This document shows positions 1-9,770 of a stretch of 64,000 nt of DNA, one piece after another. Each line of letters begins with the position of its first letter. Positions within the stretch are counted from its first letter, which is position 1. The DNA is taken from the NCBI RefSeq assembly GCF_020520425.1, contig NC_079492.1:1736001-1800000 (forward strand). Reading direction: 5' to 3'. The stretch comes from Spinacia oleracea. Lineage: Eukaryota > Streptophyta > Magnoliopsida > Caryophyllales > Amaranthaceae. The notes beneath the pieces were generated by a model. It did not search any database. It had not been told where the DNA came from and saw nothing but the letters and a program-made list of their open reading frames with translations. Position numbers and translations under genes: made by a program.

Positions 1-338
1 CAGGTCGCTATCTAACCACAAGGGACCTACCAGATCGTACCCTTGGATTGGTCTATATAAGGAGCACCTCATTTATTGCTATGAGGTACACAAACACTTA
101 AACACACTTCTTTCTTACTCCCTAATCATCTCTTAATCTCTCAGTAATCTTACTTAAGCATCGGAGGGGGAATCCTCGAACCACCCCGAGGCTAGTTAAT
201 CCATTCTGTTGTGCAGATATCAACCGGCAATCTCGACAGGAATCCAGTATCCCACAGTCAACTGTTCTCATTCCACACCCGGAACAATTAGGAATCCAGT
301 ATCCCACAGTCAACTGTTCTCATTCCACACCCGGAACA
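1..338 (+). repeat. Left LTR of the Tat/Retand-like gypsy element (3' part only)
   Basis: This stretch matches the last 349 bases of the right LTR (22585-22933) almost base for base. I count three substitutions and one 11-bp indel (an extra copy of a TCATCTCTTA-type unit in the right LTR). It ends in ACA just before the primer-binding site. A TATA-like TATATAAGGAG lies near 54-64, so the promoter and R-U5 are present while the U3 start is outside the window. A 52-bp unit at 238-289 is repeated at 290-340, and the same duplication is in the right LTR, so it predates insertion. Confidence 0.93.
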
Positions 339-340
339 AT

Positions 341-358
341 TGGCGCTAGAAGGAGGGG
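341..358 (+). other. Primer-binding site of the gypsy element
   Basis: TGGCGCTAGAAGGAGGGG lies two bases after the LTR end. A TGG start directly downstream of the 5' LTR is the usual complement of a tRNA CCA tail priming minus-strand synthesis. I do not assign the tRNA species. Confidence 0.8.
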
Positions 359-392
359 CCTTCTTATCCCTTGAAACGGTAGAACAGTCAGC

Positions 393-3209
393 ATGGATTT
401 CTCACAGAAAGACGGTAAAAAATCAAAGAAAAGTCAAGAAAAAGCAACAACCCCGCAACCGGCGACAACCTCCAAGTTCCAACCCTCACTTCTAAACCCC
501 GTCCATCCGTCACAAGCACAATCAGTTATCAGCCCAATAACAAAAAACACCTCGATACCGGCACAAAGGGAATTTACAGTGGAGGACGATGATGAGTTAG
601 AAATAGAAAGCCCTGCCAGAGAGCAACCGAAAACTCCGCTGGAACAGACGCTGCAGGAGCGCCTGTCTCCCCTGTCGGAAGTATTCACGGGAGAGCAATT
701 GAAAACACTGTCAGCGGTGATGGCCGCTTTGTCATAGCTACCAGCCTCGCAGCAGCCAGGGTCAGTCGGCAGTCTAAGAAAGACCAGGTCGGCGGTTCCC
801 CAGTTACCTGTTAGGGATCTCCTAACCGCCCTGAATCAAGAAAACACCCCAGAAAAAAGAAAGCGCTCGAATCTGGCGGAAACAGAATGGCCTGAAACAG
901 AGCAAGTCCCCATCACGGAATACGAACGAAGAGCGCCGGTTCTACAGATAGCTAGACGGCAGACAATCCAGCCAAAGGATTCTCCCCTGTGCCGAGAAAT
1001 CCTAGAAGAAAGGATGGAAAGGATAAAAATCCCGACAGGGAGATACGATGGGACGACAGATCCGGAGGATCACTGCACCACATTCGAACAGCACATGATG
1101 CTGTACACTGATTCTGATGCCATGTGGTGCAAGGTATTCCCATCCACACTCCTAGGAGTTGCAGCGAGCTGGTATAAGGGCATAGAGGCACACTCCATAT
1201 ACAGTTTCCGACAGCTGCAGGCGTCGTTTTTGTCACGATTTGTGAGCAAACAAAAGAGAAAGAAATCATCGGGAGAGTTGATGTCGTTCGCTCAAAGAGA
1301 TAGAGAGCCGTTAAGGGATTATCTCACCCGCTTTAACAACGAGTCAATCACTATTCCCAATTTGCAGCAGGAGGTTGCCGTTCTGGCTCTTATGAGGGGA
1401 ATGCAAGAGTGCGAATTCAAGAAATATCTCAGCCGGAAGTCATACACCAATCTGGGTGACGTCCTGCACAAGGCCAACGAGTACATCAGGGGGGATGAAA
1501 TGATGAAGATCTCCAATGTGGTAGTGGCAACCGGCGGAAATGTCGGGTACAATCCAAGCTATAACCCACAGACGGGAAAAGGAGGAAACAATTTTCATCA
1601 GAGCAATAATCAGCAAGGGGCAGGCCAGAGAAACCAGAATAACAGAAATGCCAATCCACAAGGGCAGAGAAGCCGGCAAGACAGAAGGGAGTCCAGAGGA
1701 CTCTTTGGTAACTACACTCCGCTGAACACACCGCGGACGGCAATTTATAATATAAACAACAAGATGGATGGCTGGAGAAGGCCGCCACCAATGCAGAGTA
1801 GGGAAAGGAATGTCAAGAAATTCTGTGACTTCCATAATGAGCACGGCCACCTAACAGAGGACTGCAGAGACCTCAAAGACAACATTGAGGATATGGTCAG
1901 AAAGGGGTATTTTTCACAGTATAGGGCAAGGCAGGGAAATGGTAACAACAACTCGGTGGGAGGAAACCCTACCAATTCATACCGGCCACAACAGCAAAAT
2001 CAACAACAATACCCTAGAATCGAGCAACCATATCAGCCGCCTAGAATCGAGCAAAAACAGCCGGAAACCAGTGCCAGAGCAGAACAGAGGGATGGCGGGA
2101 AAAAACCACCCGTGTATGTAATTTCTGGCGGCCCAGTCCACGGAGGGACAATAAGCGGCGCCAGTAGAAGCTTGGAGGAACACAGGCACATGGTAAACTT
2201 TCATAACACAAGAGTATGGCCTAACCCACCCAGCATACCAGTGATGACGTTCTCGGAATCGGATTGCAGAGGCATCATTTTCCCGCATGATGACCCACTA
2301 GTTCTTACAATTGATATAGCAAATGCCGATGTGAACAGAGTACTGGTAGACGGCGGCAGCTCAGCAAACATCATCTTCTGGGAAGCTTTCAAGCAATTGC
2401 ACATACCAGAGGACGAACTTCAAAGGGTAAACTACCCAGTAATCGGTTTCTCAGGATCTACAGTGTACCCAGAGGGTAGTATAAGGCTACCGGTGAAAAT
2501 CGGAGAAGGATCCGAAATGCGAGATCTCATGGTGGATTTCCTAATCATTAAAGTGCCAGCGGCCTATAATGTGATCATCGGTCGCCCATTCATACATGAC
2601 GTGCAGGCGGTAGTCTCCACCTATCACTTGACAATGATATATATGTCGAACCTGGAAAGGCCGGCAAAGATAAGGGGAAGTCAGTTGGCGGCAAGGTCCT
2701 GTTACTTGACTGCTTTGAGAACACCGGGAAGAATGGTCCCAGAAGTGAACCTGACTACTGAGCCGGCAAGGCAAGAGATACACTTGACTACTAAGCCGGC
2801 AAGACAAGAACAACTGTCAAAAAGGAAGAGCTGCACAAAAAGGGGTCGAACCGACCTAAACATGGAACACTTTGATGAAAGGCCGGCATCAGCACCAAGA
2901 CCAATGCCAGATGATCTGACAGAAAATATCGAGCTGGAGGCTGGAAACACGGATAGAACAGTCGTGATCGGTACGGAAATGGGGAGTGACATGAAGGTTA
3001 ACCTCATAAGCTTGCTGAGAGAGCACGCGGACATCTTCGCATTCTCGGCGGATGAGATGCCTGGTATCGATCCAGAGATAATGGTTCACCGATTAAACGC
3101 CGACAGAAATGTTAGGCCTGTACGGCAGAAAAAACGTAATTTCTCCACGGAAAAAATGACAGCAATACAAGAAGAGGTGGATAAAACTTCTGGCGGCAGG
3201 TTTCATTGA
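393..3209 (+). pseudogene. Gypsy gag-protease, one in-frame stop, then frameshift into pol
   Basis: The frame opens at ATG 393 and runs to the end at 3209, broken only by a TAG at 735-737; the bases between 738 and 1013 are open in the same frame. Residues after about 1040 resemble the Retrotrans_gag capsid domain (DPEDHCTTFEQHM, ASWYKG, LTRFNNE). A C-x2-H-x3-GH-x4-C knuckle (CDFHNEHGHLTEDC) follows at about 1824-1865, then a retropepsin-like site VLVDGGSSANII with its Asp codon at 2349. The C-terminal part leads toward RT (RPVRQKKRNFS). At about 3183-3188 a run of A shifts the frame; the next frame continues as LLAAGFIEP, the expected entry into RT. The element is of the Tat lineage because of this knuckle, the protease motif and the extra RNase H downstream. 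Confidence 0.88.
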
Positions 3210-5040
3210 GCCATGTGACTACCCCGAATGGCTGGCAAACGTGGTAATGGTAAAAAAGTCAAGTGGGTCATGGAGAATGTGCGTAGATTTCACCAACCTT
3301 AACAGAGCATGTCCGAAAGATTTCTACCCACTGCCACGGATTGATAGACTGGTAGACTCCACTAGCGGTCATGCAATGCTCAGTTTCCTAGATGCTTTCT
3401 CAGGGTATCATCAGGTCAGCCTGCATAAATCAGACAGGAAGAAGGCGGCCTTTATCACAGATGCAGGAGTTTTCTGTTATAAGGCGATGCCGTTCGGGTT
3501 GAAAAATGCAGGGGCAACATATCAAAGGCTGGTTGACAAGGTGTTTGCCGACCAAAAAGGCAGAAACGTGGAGGTCTATGTAGATGACTCTATCGTAAAA
3601 AGCCGGAAGGAGGAGGATCATGTTAGCGACCTCCGAGAAACTTTTGAAACTTTGAGAAAATACAGGATGAAATTAAACCCAAAAAAATGCGTCTTCGGAG
3701 TAAGATCGGGAAAATTCCTGGGTTTCTTGGTCAGCGAGCGTGGCATAGACGCTAACCCTGAAAAAGTAGAAGCAATCATCAGTCTGCCGCAACCCAAGAG
3801 CGTAAAAGACATACAGCGGCTGACAGGAAAAATGGCCGCCTTAAACAGATTTGTGAGCAAATCGGCAGATAAGCAAATGCCCTTCTTCACAACCCTGAGG
3901 CAAAACAAGAAGTTCAAATGGGGGCCGGCAGAGCAAGAGGCCTTTGAAGCTCTAAAAAGTCACTTAAAGAACCTGCCAACAATAGCAAGGGCAAAAGAGG
4001 GCGGCAAATTACAACTGTACATATCGGCGTCGCCAAAGACTGTTGCAGCAGTACTGGTAGCCGAAACAGAGAACAAAGGGCAGCAGCCGGTATATTTTGT
4101 GAGCCATGTGCTAAACGGCCCAGAAACAAGGTACACGTTGGTGGAAAAAATGGCATATGCAGTCCTCATCGCGGCTAGAAAGTTAAGACCATACTTTGAT
4201 GCGCATACAATCGAAGTGCTAACAAACTTTCCACTCGAAAAAGCCATCAGCAAGCTAGATACATCAGGCCGGTTGCTAAAATGGGCAATAGAGTTGTCCG
4301 AGTTTGACTTGGAATTCCGGCCAAGAACTGCAATCAAAGCCCAGGCATTGGCGGACTTCATAGTTGAAGCGTCATACCAAGAAGATGAAGTACAAGCTGA
4401 AGTATGGGATGTGTCAGTGGATGGTTCAGCTGCACAGACAGGCAGTGGGGCTGGAATAATCATGAAATCGCCAGCAGGAGACATTTTTGAGTATGCTATA
4501 AAGTTTACGTTCAACGCGTCAAATAACGAGGCAGAATACGAGGCAGCAATTGCCGGCATCCAAATGTGCCTCGCAGCAGATGCCAAAAGAGTAATACTGA
4601 CAACAGACTCCCAGCTGGTAGCAAGTCAATTCAGCGGAGAATATGAGGCCAAAGAACCTTCGATGGTCAAATACCTGGAGAAGTTGAGGTCGGTGTCGGC
4701 TCAGCTAGAGAAATTCAGCATTAATCTGGTACCCCGAGCAGAGAACACACTGGCAGACGCCCTATCAAAGTTAGCAAGTTCAAATGTCGCCGACTTGAAA
4801 AGAACAGTCATGATGGAAGTCATGAATAAGCGAAGTACGGAGTCGGAGATAATACGGGTCATGGCCATCACAACCACCTCAGAATGGTACGATAATATCC
4901 AAACATACATACAGACTGGAGCCCTACCAGCAGATTTTGCAGAGGCCAAAAAGACAAGAAGGGACTCGGTTTGGTACATCATCCTGTGGGGACGGTTGTA
5001 CAAAAAGTCATTTAGACAGCATTCGAGTCAGCAAGGCTGA
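3187..5040 (+). pseudogene. Gypsy pol: reverse transcriptase, RNase H and archaeal-type RNase H
   Basis: The reading frame enters at about 3187 by frameshift from gag-pro, and an ATG at 3241 is internal to the domain. RT motifs are clear: WRMCVDFTNLNRACPKD, FSGYHQV, MPFGLKNAGATYQ and the catalytic YVDD at about 3577. A decayed first RNase H (AAVLVAE, KLRPYFDAH) follows. From about 4400 there is a second RNase H with four acidic positions: VDGSAAQTGSGAGI, NNEAEYEA, TTDSQLVASQF and ADALSKLAS. This additional archaeal-type RNase H is the hallmark of the Tat/Ogre/Retand lineage. A second frameshift near 5010-5025 separates it from integrase, so as read this copy cannot make a full polyprotein. 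Confidence 0.9.
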
Positions 5041-6098
5041 TCGAAGAGATGCACGAAGGAACATGTGGGAACCATGCCGGTGGAAAACCCCTTGCCATCA
5101 TCTGTCAAAGGCAAGGCTATTACTGGCCAACAATGTTAGAAGATTGTCGAGCTTATGTAAAAAAGTGCGAGAAATGTCAAAAGTTTTCAGCTGTGATAAA
5201 CTTGCCGGCCAATGATTTGATGCCCATTCTGAACCCAATCCCATTCGCACAATGGGGAATGGATATTGTTGGACCATTCCCAATGGCGGCTGGAGGGCGC
5301 AAGTTCTTGATAGTAGCAGTGGACTACTTCACCAAGTGGATAGAAGCAGAGCCGGTAGCAAAAATAACGGCAAACCAGGTGAAAAAATTCATATGGAAAA
5401 ATATAATAACGAGATTCGGGCTGCCGCAGGCAATAGTTTTTGATCATGGATCACAGTTTGATTGTGCACCCATACAATGCTTCCTGGGATTATACAGAGT
5501 AAAGTTAGCTCACTCATCAGTATGTCACCCACAGAGCAATGGGCAAGCAGAGGCGGCGAATAAGCAAATCCTGGCTGCTCTGAAAAAGAAACTAGAAGAC
5601 TGTAAAGGCAAATGGGCAGATCTTATGCCAGAAATTCTGTGGTGCAACAGAACTGCTATCAAGGAGGCTACCGGCGAGAGTCCGTTCAAATTGAGCTTCG
5701 GGTCTGAGGCTGTCATACCGGCAGAAATGGCTCTGCCAACCATGCGAATCCAGCACTACGATGAGGAGAGAAACGATCAGCTGCTGCGACACCAGTTGGA
5801 TTTCATGCCAGAAATCCGCATGAAAGCAGAAGTAAGTTCGGCAGCATACAAAAGCAGAATGAGCAGAGCATACAACAAGAAAGTGAAGCATCGGCCTCTA
5901 GGAGTGGGAGACCTGGTACTGCGGAGAACGGCGGCAACAGGAAAAGGAAATGCTCAAGGAAAGCTGACAGCCAATTGGGAAGGACCATACCAGATATGGG
6001 AGGAAATAGTTCCTGGATCATACCGGTTAATGCAAATGGATGGTACCGCGCTCAAAAACTCCTGGAACGCCAGTACTCTGAGAAAGTACTATGTTTGA
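5022..6098 (+). pseudogene. Gypsy integrase
   Basis: The frame is open from about 5022 (upstream of the ATG at 5049). The N-terminal zinc-binding HHCC unit is visible (MHEGTCGNH, then CEKCQKF). The catalytic core has the first Asp in WGMDIVGPFP, the second in IVFDHGSQFD and the Glu in CHPQSNGQAEAANKQ. The C-terminal part (GDLVLRR, ANWEGPYQI, LRKYYV) is typical of plant gypsy integrases. It ends at a TGA at 6096-6098, well ahead of the tandem array. The domain is complete but cut off from RT by a one-base frame loss. Confidence 0.9.
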
Positions 6099-6256
6099 AA
6101 AACTATAATGATTATGTATGAGCAGACTGATTGCAATAGCAGTCTGCATTTTGCTGTTATGTATAATTAGGGCGGTCCTCAAATACGGCCAGTCCATAAA
6201 TGAAGGAAGAAAAAAGCAAAAAACAAACGCGGCACAAATCAACACACAAAGGTAAT

Positions 6257-7370
6257 GTATGGATGTGATCAGTAGCAGTAAAGAAAATAAATGCCGTCTG
6301 GGCACTTTACTGTGAAGCGTAGCAGTCCATAATAAAGTTGTTGTGATTAGTAGCTTTGGAGAAAATAAATGCCGTTAAGGGGCACTCCATTGTGAAGCGT
6401 AGCATTCAACGAAGTGTATGGATGTGATCAGTAGCAGTAAAGAAAATAAATGTCGTCTGGGCACTTTACTGTGAAGCGTAGCAGTCCATAATAAAGTTGT
6501 TGTGATTAGTAGCTTTGGAGAAAATAAATGCCGTTAAGGGACACTCCATTGTGAAGCGTAGCATTCAACGAAGTGTATGGATGTGATCAGTAGCAGTAAA
6601 GAAAATAAATGCCGTCTGGGCACTTTACTGTGAAGCGTAGCAGTCCATAATAAAGTTGTTGTGATTAGTAGCTTTGGAGAAAATAAATGCCGTTAAGGGG
6701 CACTCCATTGTGAAGCGTAGCATTCAACGAAGTGTATGGATGTGATCAGTAGCAGTAAAGAAAATAAATGCCGTCTGGGCACTTTACTGTGAAGCGTAGC
6801 AGTCCATAATAAAGTTGTTGTGATTAGTAGCTTTGGAGAAAATAAATGCCGTTAAGGGGCACTCCATTGTGAAGCGTAGCATTCAACGAAGTGTATGGAT
6901 GTGATCAGTAGCAGTAAAGAAAATAAATGCCGTCTGGGCACTTTACTGTGAAGCGTAGCAGTCCATAATAAAGTTGTTGTGATTAGTAACTTTGGAGAAA
7001 ATAAATGCCGTTAAGGGGCACTCCATTGTGAAGCGTAGCATTCAACGAAGTGTATGGATGTGATCAGTAGCAGTAAAGAAAATAAATGCCGTTTGGGCAC
7101 TTTACTGTGAAGCGTAGCAGTCCATAATAAAGTTGTTGTGATTAGTAACTTTGGAGAAAATAAATGCCGTTAAGGGGCACTCCATTGTGAAGCGTAGCAT
7201 TCAACGAAGTGTATGGATGTGATCAGTAGCAGTAAAGAAAATAAATGCCGTTTGGGCACTTTACTGTGAAGCGTAGCAGTCCATAATAAAGTTGTTGTGA
7301 TTAGTAACTTTGGAGAAAATAAATGCCGTTAAGGGGCACTCCACTGTGAAGCGTAGCATTCAACAAAGTG
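6257..7370 (+). repeat. Seven 159-bp tandem repeats inside the gypsy element
   Basis: Copies start at 6257, 6416, 6575, 6734, 6893, 7052 and 7211, so the period is exactly 159 in every step. Copies differ by only a few substitutions (for example GTCTGGG versus GTTTGGG, and TAGCTTT versus TAACTTT in later copies). Each unit is itself a diverged dimer: both halves share GAAAATAAATGCCGT and TGTGAAGCGTAGCA about 80 bases apart. The array lies in the untranslated region between integrase and the antisense gene. An amplified tandem repeat in this position is known from Retand of Silene. Confidence 0.95.
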
Positions 7371-7791
7371 ATATCAGTAGAAGGAACATTCATTTCGAAA
7401 TATAACATTCAAACAAGCTGGCAAGATAGTAATACCGGCATAATCGGAAGTATCATACGCAAAAAGAAGGAAATATGAAATCGAAAAATTACTTGTCATA
7501 AATACATGGCCACAAAAGGGAGTACACGAAAAACCGACAGCCATCACCCAAAAAACTTGCGAAGTGATTAGCTGATAACAAGGCACAAAGGGATGCCGAA
7601 TAAAACCAACACCGCCACAATAATACGATGTTATAAATTAAAATTACATCAACATTGAAGTGCCCTAACAGCATTTGCCAAAAAATCTAAAGCCAACCGC
7701 CAAAATAAAAATAAAAATCCTAACAAGTATGAGGCCGGCTGGGAAAAGAAGAAGATCCGCAAGAGGAGGAAGGTGATGACTGCCGAAACCG
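7371..7791. other. Gypsy internal spacer
   Basis: AT-rich non-coding stretch between the 159-bp array and the 3' end of the antisense gene. It probably contains the 3' untranslated region of that antisense gene. I see no domain, repeat or conserved motif in it. Confidence 0.4.
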
Positions 7792-8339
7792 TCAAACGGC
7801 AGGCTCATCATCAGACCAATAAGCTGCTTCCGGGACATCCAAAGGAGGCAGGGTCCTCTGATTAGCATTGCAAATCACCGCCTCGGGTAGCTCCTGAGGC
7901 TCAAAGCCGGTTGCAACCTTGTACAGCTCTTTCTCCTCATAGCCATCTTCAAACTCTTGCCAGCCATCCTCGTCCAGCTTCTTCACATGGCAAACGACTC
8001 GATGTGCAGCACACCAACCGCCGTTATGGCGCAAAGTCAGAATGTCGTTAAACCAGTCAGACTGGAGAAGTTTATCAACGGCTTTCTTGGCGGCAGATTT
8101 CTTTACGCCCGGCAAGCTTGCATTAATACTTGCCAGCTGTTGATCCAAACCGTCTGCTCTCTCAGCCTCAGCCTGCAGCTTTGGCTCAATATCACTGAGC
8201 CGTTTATTAGCCGCCTCCAAATCAGAAGCCGCAGCATCCAACTTCTTCTTGCTGTCTTCCAGCAAAGACTCAACATCCTCAGCCCGCTTCCTCAAATCGG
8301 CCATATCAATGTTATTCTGAGTCAGCTGCAGCTGGTTCC
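7792..8339 (-). pseudogene. Antisense gypsy gene, 3' coding part cut off by copia insertion
   Basis: Open reading frame on the minus strand ending at 7792. The first 105 or so residues are a strong coiled coil rich in Leu, Glu, Lys and Ala (DLRKRAEDVESLLEDSKKKL and onward). They are followed by a short globular part (SDWFNDILTLRHNGGWCAAH) and an acidic tail ending in DDEPAV. It is the downstream part of the antisense gene whose upstream exons are at 18847-21424. The copia element lies between them. Directly joining exon 3 to this part in the phase of exon 2 gives an early stop, so the original splice phase or a frameshift remains open. Confidence 0.7.
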
Positions 8340-9753
8340 TGAAGGAAATAATGCCCTTGGTCCAAGTATGCATTCTATGTTAAGTCTAATAAATGCGGTT
8401 CAGTATTAATTAACAAGTTAATAATTCAGTGAGATCAAGTGAGCTGAATGCCTAGCTAGAGGCCGCTTCAGTTCAAGTGGAATTAATAATATTAATCCAC
8501 AGCTTACTCTTGACTGAACCCGTAGGGTCACACAAATAGTACGTAAACGGATCAAGTATTTAATGGCATTAAATACTCCATCTATGAATATTCGGAACCG
8601 ACGGATCTTGGTTTCAGTGGGAGCTAAGATCGTCACAGGCAAGAAATGAATACTCCGGAAACGATGATATTGCCGGAAACGAAAATATGGATCGTATCGG
8701 AAATATAAATATTATCCAAGTCGTAGATGTTGCCGGAAACGGAAACATGGTACGTATCGGAAAATATTATCGGAAATGGAAATATTGCCAGAATCGGAAA
8801 TATTGCCGGAAACGGAAATATTGTCAGAATCGGAAATATTACCGGAATCGGAAAATAATTCCGGAAACGGAAATATTAAATATTTGTTCGAAACGGAAAT
8901 TAATTCCGGAATCGGAAATATTAAATATTGTTCGTATCGGAAATGAATTCCGGAATCGGAAAATTTAATCGGAAGCGCATCGTACGAATAAGCATCGGAC
9001 GAGGCCTGCCGGACGAGGCCCAGCACGAAGCCAGGCCATCGCCCAGCAAGCCAAGTGCGCCGCACAAACAGCCACGCCAGGCCCAGCGCAAGGCCAGGCC
9101 CAGCAGGCTGCGCAGCGCGCACAGCACGCACAGCACGCGCAGCGCGCAGCGCGCGCGGGCGCTGCGTGGGCTGCTGCTCGCGCGCACGCATGGGGGCCCA
9201 TCGTGGCTGCCGTGCGTGTGTGTGCAAGTGTTTGTGTTCGTGCACGTTTCCTAAAACATGCACAGTTCGGTTAATGATTAAATTCCTAATTCTATTTGAT
9301 AAATTAATTAAATTAGAGTTCTTGTAGGATTCTAGGTTTAATTAATTTGTATCTAAATAGGATTTCGATTCCCTTTCCATACCCCTATAAATATGAGGCT
9401 AGGGCTCACAATTTATAATAAGTTTAAAAGTATTCAAAAGTGAGTTTTTTTGAGAGAAAATTAAAACACACATCTTGCTCATAAAAGTGCCGAAATTTTC
9501 TAGTACCTTAAGGGCGATTCTAGTTGGTCAATCTTAAGGCGGATCCGGACGTGCTGTGGACTATCTACGGAGGGACGACACTTGGAGTCCTAAAGACTTG
9601 TTCTTGTTCGGTTCGGGCGCAGCTAGGGAGGGCACGCAACAAAGAGTATGCATCTAAATTATGCTATATGATTATGTGTAAATAATATGTTGTCCTGGGT
9701 TAATGGTTGTTTCCGCATGATCTATGTAATGTCATATGTATCATAACCTAACA
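8340..9753 (+). repeat. Copia 5' LTR
   Basis: Starts TGAAGGAAATAATGCCC and ends CCTAACA. About 8640-8970 is a cluster of CGGAAA/CCGGAA motifs with a loose 11-18 base spacing. About 9000-9240 is a GC-rich block of GCGCGC, CAGCACGC and GCCAGGCC words. A TATA box CTATAAATAT lies at 9385-9394, so transcription probably starts about 30 bases later. No protein is credible here, although the GC-rich block is open in several frames. Confidence 0.93.
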
Positions 9754-9754
9754 G

Positions 9755-9770
9755 TGGTATCACGAGCCCC
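9755..9770 (+). other. Copia primer-binding site
   Basis: TGGTATCACGAGCCCC follows the LTR end after one base. It resembles TGGTATCAGAGC, the site complementary to initiator tRNA-Met used by most plant copia elements, with a change after TGGTATCA. Confidence 0.8.

Noticed and set aside
735-745. Programmed read-through at the gag TAG
   Set aside because: The following bases CTACCA do not match the usual CARYYA context, and the stop is near the start of gag, where read-through would serve no known purpose. Kept only as an open option in the findings.
6257-7370. Possible CRISPR-like array
   Set aside because: The units are contiguous 159-bp tandem repeats without unique spacers, in a plant retrotransposon.
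7489-7868. Short minus-strand frames rich in Phe and Cys
   Set aside because: No domain; they lie in AT-rich spacer or as shadows of the antisense gene.
8712-9327. Overlapping open frames of 78-183 aa in the copia 5' LTR (and again at 17805-18420 in the 3' LTR)
   Set aside because: They arise from stop-poor GC-rich repeats and CGGAAA motifs, overlap on both strands, and give low-complexity Arg/Ala/Cys or Gly/Asn/Ser strings.
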